NCBI GenBank assembly: GCA_016617855.1
Contig: JAECUM010096240.1
Coordinates: 1-64,000, forward strand
Source: Megalonaias nervosa
Lineage: Eukaryota; Mollusca; Bivalvia; Unionida; Unionidae
Direction: 5' to 3'
DNA length: 64,000 bases
Shown here piece by piece: positions 32,650 through 44,026 of this stretch. The notes under the pieces were generated by a model. That model was given only the letters and a program-made list of their open reading frames with translations. It did no database searches and was not told the origin of the DNA. The first letter of the stretch is position 1; each line of letters begins with the position of its first letter. Made by a program: the position numbers and the translations under genes.

Positions 32650-34709
32650 AGCTCATACCAGGACAGCCTTGCGAGACAAACAATTCAACCCTTTGATTGT
32701 GGAGAGAATCTTGAGAGCAAGGAGACCCTCCACTCTGAAGGCTTATGAGAGAAAGTAAGCAGTTTTCAGAGATACGTGCCATACCAACAACATCGTCCCT
32801 CTGTGTGCCTCAGTCCCTCAGCTAGCTGACTTTTTCTCTGGCTCTTTGTGGAGAAACAGTTGGACTTCAATCTCTACCAAAGGGGATTGCCCCATGATAT
32901 TGGACACATTCTGGCACAATGGCAGACATGTTTTTGGGCAGGATATAGACCTATTGAATCTTTTAGACAATATTGGTCTCATTTAACCAGTATCCTTCAT
33001 TTTGTCTCCAAATGGAACCAATCCTGGGTTTTAACATGGTTCATTGTGAATCCATTCAAACCTCTAGCTGACACTTCACTAAAGTCACTATCATACAGGT
33101 CATCTTTCCTGATAGCTTTAGGTTCTGCATGCAGGATAAGAGAGCTGCTTGCCCTTTATGTCAATCCAAACTCACTTTAGTTCGGATCTCCAAACTCACT
33201 TTAGTTCGGTGTTACATGTCTAGGCTCATACAAAAGTAACAAAGAAAAGAGTAAAGCCAACAAGCTTTGTAAAATTTAATAAAATAAATTATTTCCCTAG
33301 AAAACAAGGTAAAAATATGAAAAAGGACTTCCGGTTTATGAAACTAATCCAAAAATTAATCCAATAATTAAAAATATATGTCCTATCAATAAAAAGTTCT
33401 AAGTGAATCAAAGTTTGAATCCCGAGATGGAAGGCGATGACATCTTCTATAACCTGCTTTGTGTTGTCGTGACAACAGTTCCTTGTTGAATCACCAAGAA
33501 TAATATTCTGGCTTTAGAATTCGAATAATTTTCAGTAAATGTCTTTGTCCAAGAATTCTGATGAGCACAAGTATTTTCCAGGGTAAATAAATTATTTTAA
33601 ATAAAAAATTCAATTCAAACTGGCAACAACAGAAATACCTTTGAGCCTGAAGGTATGAATTACTACTGACTAAAAATCACTATGATCCATCTGTTTTAAC
33701 CCAACTGAAACGCAAAACGGATCACCTGATAGGTCACGTGATCACTTCCTTTCAAGTGACGTAGTAACATTATATGCCAGCTGTCATGTCTGCCATGGAC
33801 GAATTCGACTGTACTGAACGAATCTTACTATGAGATTCAATAATAAAAGAAATTTTAAAAAGTTGTTTACTATAGAGCTGAAACTGGCTCTGAATCTAGG
33901 TCACCAAAAGATACAATGTTTCTACGAATGCTTGTTTATCAGGTTTAACAGAACTGAACTAAATTTTCTGGAAAAATGTCAGATTTAGCGAATAAAGTTG
34001 TCATTACAGTAACATGTAATGAAATAAAATAAAATAAAAAAGAAATTTAAAACTAACACACAAATATTTAAATTACGTATAAGTAACATTCAGATTGGAG
34101 GGTTTGGTGGTTCTTTTGACACAATTGCTTATAGCCCAAAATAAGTTACTTCTGTTAGTAATCAAAGAGTTGTCACTCGCTTGCTCTCTTCCATAGACAG
34201 GTAGAGAGCAGCAGCCATGCAAGGTCCTCTTCATGCCCTCAAGCACTAAGTTGAGGTGCACAGAGACAAGTCATGGCACTTGCAAAAGCCTCTTCCTTCC
34301 AGTGTGAGCCAGAACAGAGGATGTCACACTTCAAGCCCATTCTTTGTGGCTGAAGTGGGTCGTATGCTTGATGTACTCTGATGTCTCACCAGATCAAAGT
34401 CACCTCATGTAGATTGCTGCTCCGAAGTTTCGATCAATCTCAGTGAGCCTTGCATTTGAACGCAACATTCCATCCTGAGATATAATAGAACCTGTTGGCT
34501 AGCATACAATCATCATTCTTGAGCCACCAAAATTTGTCAGAAATTTGTCATTACAGAGGCAACCTCAAATCTGGTAGGTCCAGTGAAGGCAGCACAGATG
34601 GCCACCAGGCCCAACTTCATCGATCAGCACAGCATGTTAGCTTTGCTGGATTTGCTGGTGAAATATTTTGGTACAAAGATTTCAATAATTGTCTTAACTG
34701 TATGTTAGG
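32650..34709 (+). pseudogene. Tyrosine recombinase of the DIRS-like element
   Basis: 32660-32756 contains LRDKQFNPLIVERILRARR and STLKAYE, the usual N-terminal SAM-like helix region of DIRS recombinases. 33080-33180 has LSYRSSFLIALGSACRIREL with the conserved Arg of box I. After the LTR at 33210-34088 the frame resumes with the rest of the catalytic domain to the stop at 34709. The His of the H-x-x-R box appears lost (APKFR) and the nucleophile Tyr is not seen. Several stops confirm decay. Confidence 0.8.
33210..34088 (+). mobile_element. Solo LTR, family B, copy 2, inside the recombinase gene
   Basis: Starts TGTTACATGTCTAGGCTC and ends ...ttacgtataagtaaca; 879 bp. It matches the copies at 55258-56205 (same orientation) and 23205-24101 (opposite). 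The flanks ttcgg (33205-33209) and ttcag (34089-34093) differ by one base and are probably the 5-bp target duplication. The recombinase reading continues on the far side. Confidence 0.88.
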
Positions 34710-34889
34710 GTCACAGGTAAAGTGACCCCATGCTGTGTTGCTTAATATGTAATTAGGATAAAGGGTTATCATTTCAATGGGGGAATTCAGCTATTCTTCC
34801 CTAGGAGGATATCTGAGGTAGAGGTTGGATACTCAGCATCCTATCCTTCTATTACTTATTCTCCTAACATGATGTGATTACAAAACATA
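34710..34889. other. Probable 3' non-coding tail of the DIRS-like element
   Basis: It follows the recombinase stop and ends where the gypsy-type LTR begins. No motif is seen. Confidence 0.35.
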
Positions 34890-36793
34890 TGTTACGGAGT
34901 CCCCACTTTGTTGGGGGTTGGTGGGTTGTTTTGTTGGTGGAATTGATTGACAGATTGTACCTTCTTACAAGGTGTCAGCTTTATTGGGTTATTGTTGTCT
35001 AGAGGGTGATCGCCTTTGGTGTTATTGCCTGGATCGAGTAAATATTAATATAAAGTGTGAAACTTATAGGTGGAATAGATAGAGATCTGAGCAGATATAT
35101 AAACAGAATGACACGAGCCCCCGTACATATAAAGAAACAACAGTTTAATCAATTGCATAACAACTGAGATAATACATTACATTAGGAAGATACACTTCTT
35201 TTGAAATAAATCATTCACCAAATTTCAAACACAAATATACTTATATAAATAGCCGATCTGTTTTAACTGATAGAATTAGTTCATCATAGAATCGAGTGAA
35301 CAATCAAAGTCATTGCCTTGTACAACTTCATAACCTGATTATTTCCAGTTCATTCCAACTTCACTGTGGCTGTCCTTCTTGGTTCTTTTCACTTTTCTTT
35401 TCTCTAATGTCTCGCCTCTTTCGGCCCTCGAACTTTGTGTGGGTAGGTGGATACGTAAGTACATGATAACGTAGTTACTTGGATAAGTAGGTCGTGGATA
35501 CGTTCAGCAGAGCTACTTCCCCCTTTTAAAATAAACAGAGAAGCAACCTAAATTTCCTGTCAGATATCCTACTGGGAATAGATCATTACTCCCCTCTCAT
35601 TATGTCAGATATTGTTCTATTGGAATTCAAACAGATACCAAAGGCTATCTGGTCAAGCCAAACGTGGCAGACCATAAACAAACATTGTTTCATAAGATTA
35701 ATGTACTTCCTAACAGCTGTTTCAACCTGACTCACATTATCATCCCACGAGACATAACAGTTCTGTTCTCGTCTCAATTACACAAATAATGAATGAAATT
35801 CATTACATGGCTTAACTATGTTAATTTCAGTCAATACACACATTCAAGTCTTTAACATATATGAAATCTCACTTTATGGCTTAGCAACGTTAATTTCAGT
35901 CAAAACGCACTCAAGTCTTTATCATGCATGAAATCATCTAAGGTCGGTGAATCCACACGGATTCTCATAACTCATATCAACTAAGGTAAGGCATGAAATT
36001 CTTAGAATACCTATTTTCCTATAACATTCAAGATGACACATTCAAACAATTTGTCAAACTTATATAAAGAAGATCTTTGTACGGATTCAGATAGATGAAC
36101 TCACACAGTTGTATTCATATCAAGAAAATTGATCTACGAATTTAAACAAATAAATTATGCAAATATAAGCAAATAAACCAAGCAAATTGTTATATTGATA
36201 TCAACGAATTACATGAGATTGGCGCAGATACCTTGTGCTTTGAAGCTTTGCTCGCTTCTACCGCCAGAATTGTGTCCGTCGACTTTCCAGACATCCGGCC
36301 CCTTGGATGATTATTTTGCGAGAGAATTTCTTCTAAATTCAACCTCGGAGTCTCCTACATTTGTTTTCCCTTGCAGAAAAATGTAGACTGTCTAAATTTT
36401 GTGATGGAACATATTAAAACCAAGAAATTCTTTGCGGGAACCATGCCCCTTATTTAGCGTAACCAATCTGGATTAAATATATCTCCCACCTTTTATAACT
36501 AGACACCAAAATTGTAGTCTGCCTGACCTTGAGATTCCCAAGTAACTGATTCTGGAAAATTTCAAATCTGACAATTCCGATACAAGATTGAAGTTAACCC
36601 TACCCTTCCAGTCTGTCTGACTGTTAAATAAACGAATGCTTAATTAAGAATCACTTCTCTTATCTGACACAGACATTAAAAATCCATGCATTATGGCGAT
36701 TTAACATGCAACGGTCCCCATAAATCTAATTGATCATTCACCTGCTCAAATTAATGTGCTCTTCATAGGTCGACAGAAATTTGCACCCTTACA
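34890..36793 (-). repeat. Long terminal repeat of the gypsy-type element (3' LTR on the coding strand)
   Basis: 1904 bp, TGTTACGGAG...CACCCTTACA. It matches the solo LTR at 3900-5827 throughout. Just inside it (36794-36815 on the + strand, read on the minus strand) a purine-rich caagggggtgcc is a candidate polypurine tract. ORFs inside it are chance. Confidence 0.9.
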
Positions 36794-37068
36794 TAGGCAC
36801 CCCCTTGAAGAGTAAAATCAGGGATTTTTACTCTCCAAATTTTTGGAGATCTAATCTGATTCACTTACACGTCCTCAGGTGAACCCTTCACCTCAGACAT
36901 CCCTAGTCTACTTAAGCAGTTAGCCCCTACATTCTTGTTGCCCTTAATATACCGCACCTGGACTTGGTACTGCTGGAGAAATAATGACCATCTCATTAAT
37001 CATCCATTGGTCAGCTTAGCTTGAGCTAAATAGGCGAGTGGTTGGTGGTCAGTTTCTAAAATAAATTT

Positions 37069-38154
37069 TCATCCATACAGGTAACGTTGGAATTTAGATA
37101 TCCCAAAGATAATTGCCAAGCATTCTTTCTCAGAGACTGAATAATTGCGTTCTGCAGTTGACAATTTCCTGCTACTGTATGCAGCTGGGAATAAGTTTCC
37201 ATCATGCTCTTGTAATAGCACTGCCCCTAAACCTCTATCACAAGCATCAGTACGTAAGACAAATTCTAGTGTCACATCAGGCAATTTCACTACTGCGTCT
37301 GATGTCAGTCTGTCCTTGAACGTCTGAAATGCTCATTCACATGTGTCTGTCCATAAAACTTTCATCTGAGCTTTTTTCCGAGTCAAGTCCGTCAGTGGGC
37401 TAGCAATAGCGCTGAAGTTAGCAACATAGCGACGATAATACCCTGCCAGTCCCAAGAAAGATCGAATTCCCGTCTTAGTGGTCGGTTGTACTGCGTCCCT
37501 AAGTTGGTCGACCTTTGAACTATCTGAGGTTATCGTTACTTCGCTGAGGGTATGACCTAGGTAGATTAGTTTTCTAAAACCTACGTGGCACTTAGATGGT
37601 CATGCGGTCAGTCCTGTTTGTCGAAAGTCGCTCTAAAACGTCTTTCAGCAAAATGATATGATCATCCCAAGTAGCTGTCACTAAGAGTAAATCGTCCATG
37701 AAGTTTGAAACTCTAGTCCCCCTTAACGGTTCAAGTAATTTTTGCATCATACACTTGAAGACACTCAGTGCATTCTGGACACCGAATGGCATCACTACCC
37801 ACTGGTAGGTCCCATCTGGAGTTGCGAAGGCAAGTTTTGCTCTGTCTCATTCTGAACTGGAATTTGCCAGTATCCCTTAGACAGATCGATTTTCGAAAAA
37901 TACTTCGCGTTGGTCACCCCGGCAAATATGGACTCGGGATCAGGTAACAGTTCTACCTGGAATTCCGTGATCCTGTTTAACTTCCAGTAATTGATGCAAA
38001 ATCTGTGTGTACTGTCTTTCTTCTGTACCAACACAACAGGAGAGCCATACACCGACTCAGTTGGTTCTATAACTTCTAAGTCTAACATAGCTTGAATTTC
38101 ATTTCGGACAGTTTCTGATTTCGCATAGAGTAACAGATATGGTTTCAACTTCAC
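37069..38154 (-). pseudogene. Gypsy-type reverse transcriptase and RNase H (frameshifted)
   Basis: 38154-37795 carries the start of RT: RNEIQAMLDLEVIEPTES, SPVVLVQKKDSTHRFCINY and FSKIDLSKGYWQIPV (block A Asp). 37795-37592 continues with MPFGVQNALSVF (the usual MPFGL.NAP.TFQ block) and the catalytic FMDDLL. 37290-37069 is the RNase H: VLRTDACDRGLGAVLLQ with its catalytic Asp, and SEKECLAIIFGISKFQRYLYG with its Glu. The pieces are separated by stops and frameshifts. Order and sequence are those of gypsy RT-RH. It lies downstream of integrase on the coding strand. Confidence 0.9.
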
Positions 38155-38197
38155 TAGCTTCTCATCCAGTAGCTTTAGGGTGAACTCCTCGAACTCG

Positions 38198-39678
38198 TCA
38201 TTCTGTCAAGACGCTTGAGTAGTCTTGGAGTAATGACTCCACTTCCTTACATTGCTCTGATGTTAATGTCCCATCAAGGACAACCTCGATGTAGGTTTCT
38301 TCCCTCATCAGAGGACAACTAGGGAGTACTTCCAACTCTCCTTCATTGTCGCTGGGTTCTTCAGTAACCACTGTAGCAACCACAAACTCTAGTGGTGTCT
38401 CCCTTTCAGGGTAACGTTTCAGGAAATTTACATGGTACAGCTTCTCCTTGCCTCCTACCCGGATAAGGTAGTTCTGCCCACCCTTTTTCTCCGTTACCAC
38501 AAATGGTCCCCTCCACGAGACTTGAAGTTTGTTGTGCTCTAATGGCAGCAGCAACAACACCTTGTCACCCACCTCGAAGTGACGTTCCTTCATTCTTTTA
38601 TTGTAATATTTGGTTTGATGCCCCCTTGCGTCGCGGAGATTCTCCTAAGCCAATTTAGAAACCTCTTCCAGCTTGTTGCGGAGATTAACAACATATTGGT
38701 ATGTTGTTCGCACTTCCTTGGATGCTTGTTCATCCGTCCATATCTGTTTTAATACAGCTATGGGTCCCAGACTGTCCTCCCATAGACTAATTCGAAAGGT
38801 GAAAAACCCAAACTAGCCTGTGGTACTTCTCAATATGCAGAAAGTGTGGCGGGAAGGTATCGATCCCAATCCCTGGGTCGACCTTCACACATCTTCTTGA
38901 GAGCCTGTTTCAATGTTCCATTGAAACGCTCCACCAAACCATTGCACTATTTACCTTTTCCATCACCTGGCTCACAAACTGCATCCCCTGGTCAGTTAGT
39001 ATCTCCTCAGGGACACCAACTCTCGACCAAACTCCTAACAAGGCCTCAGCCACCATGACTGAGTCAATGGTTTTCAAGGCCGTGGCCTCCGGGTACCGGG
39101 TGGCGTAATCTACTATCGTTAGGATATAACAATTATTGCTTTCTGCCGCCGGCTTTATTGGACCTACTAGGTCCATCGCCACCCTCGAGAAAGGTTTGTC
39201 AATCAGTGGGGTGGTTCCTAGTGGCACTGGGTGATGGGAGGTCTTAGGTGCCACCCGCTGACACTTGTCACATGACAAACAGAACCTCTGAACATCTCCG
39301 TACACACCTGGCCAGTAGAATTCCCTCACGAACCTATCTGGTCTTTGCAATGCCCATGTGGCTTCCAAGTAGACCCTCATGTGCCAGTCTAAGCACTTCT
39401 GCTCGCTTCGCTATGGGCACAACAACTTGTTTAAACATTTTGGTCCCTTTCCTGGCGTACCGGTACAAAATACCGCGTTTCGTCGTGAACTTCACCTCGC
39501 CGTCTGGCAATTTCCATATGGACCCATCTTTTGTGTACCTGCGTACCTTGTTGAGAGACAAATCTTCCTCATGAAGTTTCCTCAACTCGCCAGGTAGCAA
39601 ATTGTCTATGGGCGAAGTCGTGGGTCTTAGCGGCTTTGACCTTGATCTTTGCTTCATAGCCCTCGTCTCATTTAACAC
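38198..39678 (-). pseudogene. Gypsy-type integrase, upstream of RT
   Basis: 39678-39334: zinc-binding start with VVVPIAKRAEVLRLAHEGLL and GSHMG. 39380-38910: FYWPGVYGDVQ, CLSCDKCQ (Cys pair), then the catalytic core with MDLVGPI and LTDQGMQFVS (two Asp); the third acidic residue region is disrupted. 38593-38198: VGDKVLLLLP and WRGPFVVTEKKGGQNYLI (GPY/F-like C-terminal domain). This continues in one open frame into TSEQCKEVESLLQDYSSVLT, which is the linker that normally precedes gypsy RT. That continuous frame shows the integrase-RT order is original and not a rearrangement. Confidence 0.9.
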
Positions 39679-39764
39679 ACCACAGTCCCTGTAAATCTAA
39701 TTAATCATTCACCTGCCCAAATTAATGTGCTCTTCATAGATCATCAGAAATTTGCACCCTTACA
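39671..39764 (-). repeat. Remnant of the 5' LTR
   Basis: The last ~94 bp (tttaacac...gcacccttaca) match 36698-36793 of the complete LTR. The remaining ~1.8 kb of this LTR and the start of the internal region are deleted, with the junction at about 39670. Confidence 0.82.
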
Positions 39765-40682
39765 AATACAGATACACATTACACAACATCACACATCAGG
39801 TTGATTTACTGACAATACAGATACACATTACACAACATTACACATCAGGTTGTTTTACTGACAATACAGATACACATTACACAACATTTATACATCATAT
39901 TGATGTACTGACAATACTGATAAATATTACACAACATCACACATAGGTTGATTTACTGACAGTACTGATAGACATTATACAACATTACACATCAGGTTGA
40001 TTTATTGATAATGCTGATACACATTACACATAATATTACACATCAGGTTGACTTACTTATAACGTTGATACACTTTACACAGCATCACACATCAGGTTGA
40101 TTTACTGACAGTACTGATACACATTACACAACATTATACATCATATTGATTTACTGACAATACTGATACACATTACACAACATCACACATCAGGTTGTTT
40201 TACTGACAATATAAATACACATTACACAACATCACAAATAGGTTGATTTACTGACAATATAAATACAAATTACACAACATGACACATCAGGTTGTTTTAC
40301 TGACAATATAAATACACATCACACAACATCACACATAGGTTGATTTACTGACAATATAAATACACATTACACAACATGACACATCAGGTTGTTTTACTGA
40401 CAATACAGATACATGTTGCACAACATCACACCTCAGGTTGGTTTACTGACAATACAGATACATGTTGCACAACATCACACATGAGCTTGATTTACTGACT
40501 GTACAGATACACATTACACAACATCATACATCAGGTTGATTTACTGATAATGCTGATACACATTACACATAATATTACACATCAGATTGATTTACTTATA
40601 ATGTTAATGCACTTTACACAACATCACACATCAGGTTGATTTACTGACAATACTGATACACATTACACAACATCGCACACCA

Positions 40683-40934
40683 GGGCCCCAAGTGTCCAAG
40701 TGGTCTAAAGCACTCACTGTTACGGATCATTACCATCTCACCCGTCTGCGTGGGTTCGAGTCTCAGGTTTGGCCAATGTGGGTATGTGAGAAGCTTGCCA
40801 GTAGCTTCTCGTGGGTCGGTGGTTCTTTCTGGGGTTTTCCCGGGTTCTTCCTCACCACTGATACTGGCTGCCATGTATAGCCTCTCTTGTGCTGAAAAAT
40901 GGCATTAAACCCTACAACAACAACAACAACAACA
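40683..40934 (+). mobile_element. SINE family B, copy 2, in the satellite
   Basis: Full structure from 'ccccaagtgtccaagtggtc' to 'tgaaaaatggcattaaaccc' and a (CAA)n tail. The flanks catcgcacacca and catcacacacca form a probable 12-bp target duplication derived from the satellite unit. Confidence 0.88.
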
Positions 40935-40949
40935 ACATCACACACCAGA

Positions 40950-41202
40950 TGGGGACCCAAGTGGCCAATTGGTCTAGTGCTCACCGTTACAGATCACTGC
41001 CATCTCACCTCTGTCTGTGTGGGTTCGAGTCTCGGATTTTGCCAATGTGGGTATGTGAGAAAGCTTGCCAGTATAGCTTTTCGTGGGTTGGTGGTTCTTT
41101 CTTGGGTTTTCCCAGGTTCTTTCTCCACCATTTATGCTGGCTGCCATGTATAGCCTAACTTGTGCTGAAAAATGGCGTTAAACCCTACAACAACAACAAC
41201 AG
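40950..41202 (+). mobile_element. SINE family B, copy 3, in the satellite
   Basis: A second full copy 16 bp after copy 2, same orientation, from 'tggggacccaagtggccaat' to 'aaatggcgttaaaccc' plus (CAA)n. It differs at many sites from copy 2, so this is a separate insertion and not a recent duplication. Confidence 0.88.
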
Positions 41203-41231
41203 ACATCAGGTTGATTTGCTTATTATGTTGA

Positions 41232-41327
41232 AACACTTTACACTCCTCCACCATTAATACTGACCGCCATGTATAGCCTATCTTGTGCTGAAAAATGGCG
41301 TTAAACCCTACAACAACAACAACAACA
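41232..41327 (+). mobile_element. SINE family B, 3' fragment in the satellite
   Basis: 'ctcctccaccattaatactg' to 'aaatggcgttaaaccc' plus (CAA)n: only the 3' third is present. Confidence 0.85.
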
Positions 41328-41525
41328 CTTTACACAATATTACACAGCATGTTGATTTACTGATAATACTAATACACATTACAATATTACACACCAGGTT
41401 GATCTCCTTATAATGTTGATACACATTGCTAAACATTACACATCAGGTTGATTTACTGCTAATGGTGATATACATTCCACAACATTACACATCAGGTTGA
41501 TTTACTTACCATGTTAATACAAATT

Positions 41526-42140
41526 TCTTCAGCCAACATGCTTGTTGACAGAACTTTTGATTTGTAACTTTTTATTTTAGATCAACACTTTCAAGTTTAT
41601 AGGCCGCTGCATAGTTTCTTAGTTATTATACATTAATTGAAAGCATGCAATGTACATGTTTGTGAGTATGTCTGGTTTCATTATCAATTTTTTTCATCTG
41701 TAGCAATATCAAACATTATTACAACAATCCTATTTATGTTCTTATGAAACTGTTAGATATATTCAACCAAGACATATCTTACAAACTGAATGGAGTAAGA
41801 GGTAAAATAAAACATAAAACAAATTGAAGTTCATTGGGGCATGGCATGCACAATATAACAGCTGTCAGCTGTGTGCATAGTGGGTAGATAGTGGAAAAGT
41901 TTGAGCTTTTAATTGCTTTAATTAATGACTTCATTTTGGCTATTGTAAACTGTGTAGCAGTTAGAAGTTTTGGTAAACATTGCATCAGTCACTTGGTATG
42001 GTATTTAGTCTTAATGGTAATTTGCAGGGTAATCCAGCTTCATTAGTCCATGTTCTACATGTATGTTGTCACTTAAATCCTATGAGTAGGTATATTTCTG
42101 GGATGGGATGGTGTTTGCACGAGAATTGTAAGAGATACAG
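41526..42140. other. Intron 3, unannotated
   Basis: AT-rich sequence, no exon or repeat recognised. Confidence 0.35.
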
Positions 42141-42142
42141 TT

Positions 42143-42310
42143 AAACTGAATTCATTTTTGATTGGGTCCCCTGGATGACCAATTAAAATACGGTATTTGT
42201 TCTGCTTCAGAAATTCAGTTTTGATTGGGTCCCCTTTGTGACCAATCAAAGTATGGTTTGGTTTGCTTCAGGAATTCATTTTTGATTGTGTCCTCTATAT
42301 GACCAACTAA
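42143..42310. repeat. Three tandem ~62-bp units with internal palindrome
   Basis: Each unit has ttgattgggtcccc and a following gaccaatcaaa, which are inverted to each other. The units begin near 42146, 42209 and 42271. Confidence 0.8.
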
Positions 42311-42729
42311 AAAATATGTATATGTTATGCGCCAGGAGTAATATTAAATGATGCTTAGTGCATCAGCTTTCCTTGAAGGCTTCTAAAATTGTTAGTATTT
42401 CAGATTAAAGGATTAAACCTTTTAAGACATGCTGGCAATACAGTTGTTCTTATATGAAGTAGAATTACAGGCAGAGAAATGGGAATTTGAAAATAAATTA
42501 AAGAATTTGAATTGACTGCACAGGTAAAATACATGATCAGATGATAAATAAAGAATTGTACAGTTAAAATTAGCAATTAATGGCAGTTTACAACACTGAC
42601 AAAAAAACAAGTGGAAATTTCATTATATTGTTATTGTGGAAGAAACAGACATATTTTATTTAGCTTTTTTATTTTACACCAGTTTTGTTTAACTGATATG
42701 GTGGCTGCTTTACAGGAAATCTATGAAAC
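42311..42729. other. Intron 3, unannotated
   Basis: Nothing recognised in this AT-rich interval before the MITE. Confidence 0.35.
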
Positions 42730-42730
42730 T

Positions 42731-42936
42731 ACCATATATACTTGCTTATAAGTCAAATTCAACTGCACAGACCCAGATCTGCCATCACATAATGCACCAG
42801 CAGATATCACTCTCTGCAGTTTGTTAGGAGTAATCAGTTGAACAAACAACATTTACCCTGCACATTATGCTATGGTAGATAAGGGATCTTTGTTGTTTGC
42901 AGTTTGACTCAACTTATGAGGGAATATATATATGGT
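42731..42936. mobile_element. Palindromic MITE, family M, copy 1
   Basis: The ends accatatatacttgcttataa and its mirrored complement ending atatatatggt are inverted. The interior has two further mirrored parts (cagacccagatctgcc and complements). TA flanks the CCATAT...ATATGG core on both sides, as in Tc1/mariner-type targets. Other copies lie at 45619, 57863 and 60481. Confidence 0.85.
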
Positions 42937-43007
42937 ATATGCATTAGTACTTTTTGTGAAATACAGACCTGTGGAATAAAATGTTTGACATTTCTTTCAT
43001 GGTTTAG

Positions 43008-43091
43008 GTATCAGAAGGTACTCATCTACTTTGTCTGCCACATGGAGAGAATCGCCTGTCACAGAGTTCCATGATTGGGGAGGATGAAGAG
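43008..43091 (+). CDS. TRAF7: TRAF7 exon 4
   Basis: The acceptor ttcatggtttag ends at 43007; the donor is GAG|gtaaaa at 43092. The exon has 84 bp, phase 0 at both ends, 28 codons: VSEGTHLLCLPHGENRLSQ then SSMIGEDEE. A serine-containing stretch leading to an acidic run directly before the RING-proximal segment matches the layout of TRAF7 (acidic run immediately before the 'VF.E' strand). It joins exon 3 and exon 5 in frame. The intron before it is 17.3 kb and filled with mobile elements. Confidence 0.85.
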
Positions 43092-44026
43092 GTAAAAAAG
43101 ATTAAAAGTCACATCTCACTATCTAATTTGTTTTATAAGACTGCTTAATTGGACTACTTTATTGTAGGTCATTCAGAACACAATAAAAATCTCAGTGGTG
43201 TCCTGGAATTCATTGCCCATGATAATAAATAATTATGAATATTCTACATGGACAGTTATGAATGTCCATGAATAGCCAGGTGCAATAATGCTATGAATTC
43301 ATGGAAAGATTTGATGCAGTGGATTGATAGAAAAGAGATGTAACTTGCCAGCAGGGCATAAAGGTTGGTCTGCATAGTTGAACTTGTTTGCTAAAGTTGT
43401 GCGAAATCCAGAATTTGTGCAGGGCTGACCATCCACCATTTTATTCTTTATGGTGGTCAGTAATGTCAGAAAATGCTAAAAAGTGGTGGAGAACAAGTTT
43501 GTTGGTTTGTGCTAGTCATTGTTGCATAAAGCAGGTCATTGATATGTGCAATGTTTGTATCTAGACACTATAGACTGTATTTTGTAATTCTAAATACATG
43601 TACAGACAACTAAACAAAATAAAATGAAAGTTAGTCTTTTCTTATAATGTATGAATCTCTGCATATTTCAGTTGCAAGTAGTATGCAGTGTTCGGTGCCC
43701 ATATCAAGCATATATTAAAACTGCCATAGTGGACACCTTCATATAATGAATACCTGCCCATATAGGACAAGCTCATTATAGATATCATTAGTTAAATTCA
43801 CCTAAAGTGTATTTAATCACTATATAAAGGTAATATGGCCACAAGAGACTTATGTTTATGATATCTTGAGTATCAAGTGGTTTCACTATGATAACAGCAC
43901 TTCTTTATTATAATGTTGTCCATTGAGCCATATAATAGAGTTACAAAGTCTGCCATATTATGAGACCAGTGTATAATGATGTACATGATTTTACTACTGA
44001 ATAATGAAATGGTATCCATTTCTAAC
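43092..44026. other. Intron 4, 5' part, unannotated
   Basis: No exon recognised. Loose 'tataatgaa...' motifs near 43740-43980 foreshadow the 48-bp array that follows. Confidence 0.35.

Larger units (their letters stand above)
30885..34709 (+). mobile_element. DIRS-like (tyrosine-recombinase) retrotransposon, decayed and twice interrupted
   Basis: Pieces in order on the + strand: RT core (about 30888-30994, with AYF, HIPIQP and YQFTVLPF), then after a SINE the RT continues (NISPLAFTQIMD, then FLLNWEKSDLCPSQNFAHLG near 31500-31560). An RNase H segment follows (about 31886-32040: GADTSAHHGGAHL and LHINTLEMK). A tyrosine recombinase runs from about 32650 to 33209 and resumes after an LTR at 34089-34709. 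The recombinase shows the box I Arg in ACRIRELLAL, a later region with FRSISVSLAFERN and GWHT, and a C-terminal TEATSNLVGPVKAAQMATRP. Stops and frameshifts are frequent, and the expected catalytic Tyr is not visible. DIRS elements integrate by tyrosine recombinase rather than integrase. The copy is inactive. Confidence 0.85.
34890..39764 (-). mobile_element. Gypsy-type LTR retrotransposon with integrase upstream of RT (Gmr1-like order), internally deleted
   Basis: The minus strand runs from a 5' LTR remnant (39764-39671) through integrase zinc-binding and core domains, integrase C-terminal GPY-like domain, RT linker, RT and RNase H, to a complete 3' LTR (36793-34890). Ty3/gypsy elements normally place integrase last. 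Integrase before RT is the order of Ty1/copia and of the Gmr1-type gypsy group, first described from fish and other deuterostomes. RT and RNase H here are of gypsy type. Gag, protease and most of the 5' LTR are missing, and several frameshifts are present. The flanks acata and aatac do not match, so the target duplication is lost or one flank is rearranged. Confidence 0.85.
39765..41525. repeat. 49-bp satellite (catcacacatcaggttgattt type), interrupted by SINEs
   Basis: Units contain tgacaatacagatacacatt, acacaacatcacacatcagg and ttgatttac, period 48-49 bp. About 19 units lie before 40683, and more lie between and after the SINE B insertions, to about 41525. It has no real ORF. Confidence 0.94.

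Noticed and set aside
34890..34890. Target-site duplication for the gypsy-type element
   Set aside because: The left flank acata and the right flank aatac do not match, so no duplication is claimed.
39765..41525. CRISPR-like array (regular 49-bp spacing)
   Set aside because: The whole unit is conserved with no unique spacers; it is a eukaryotic satellite.
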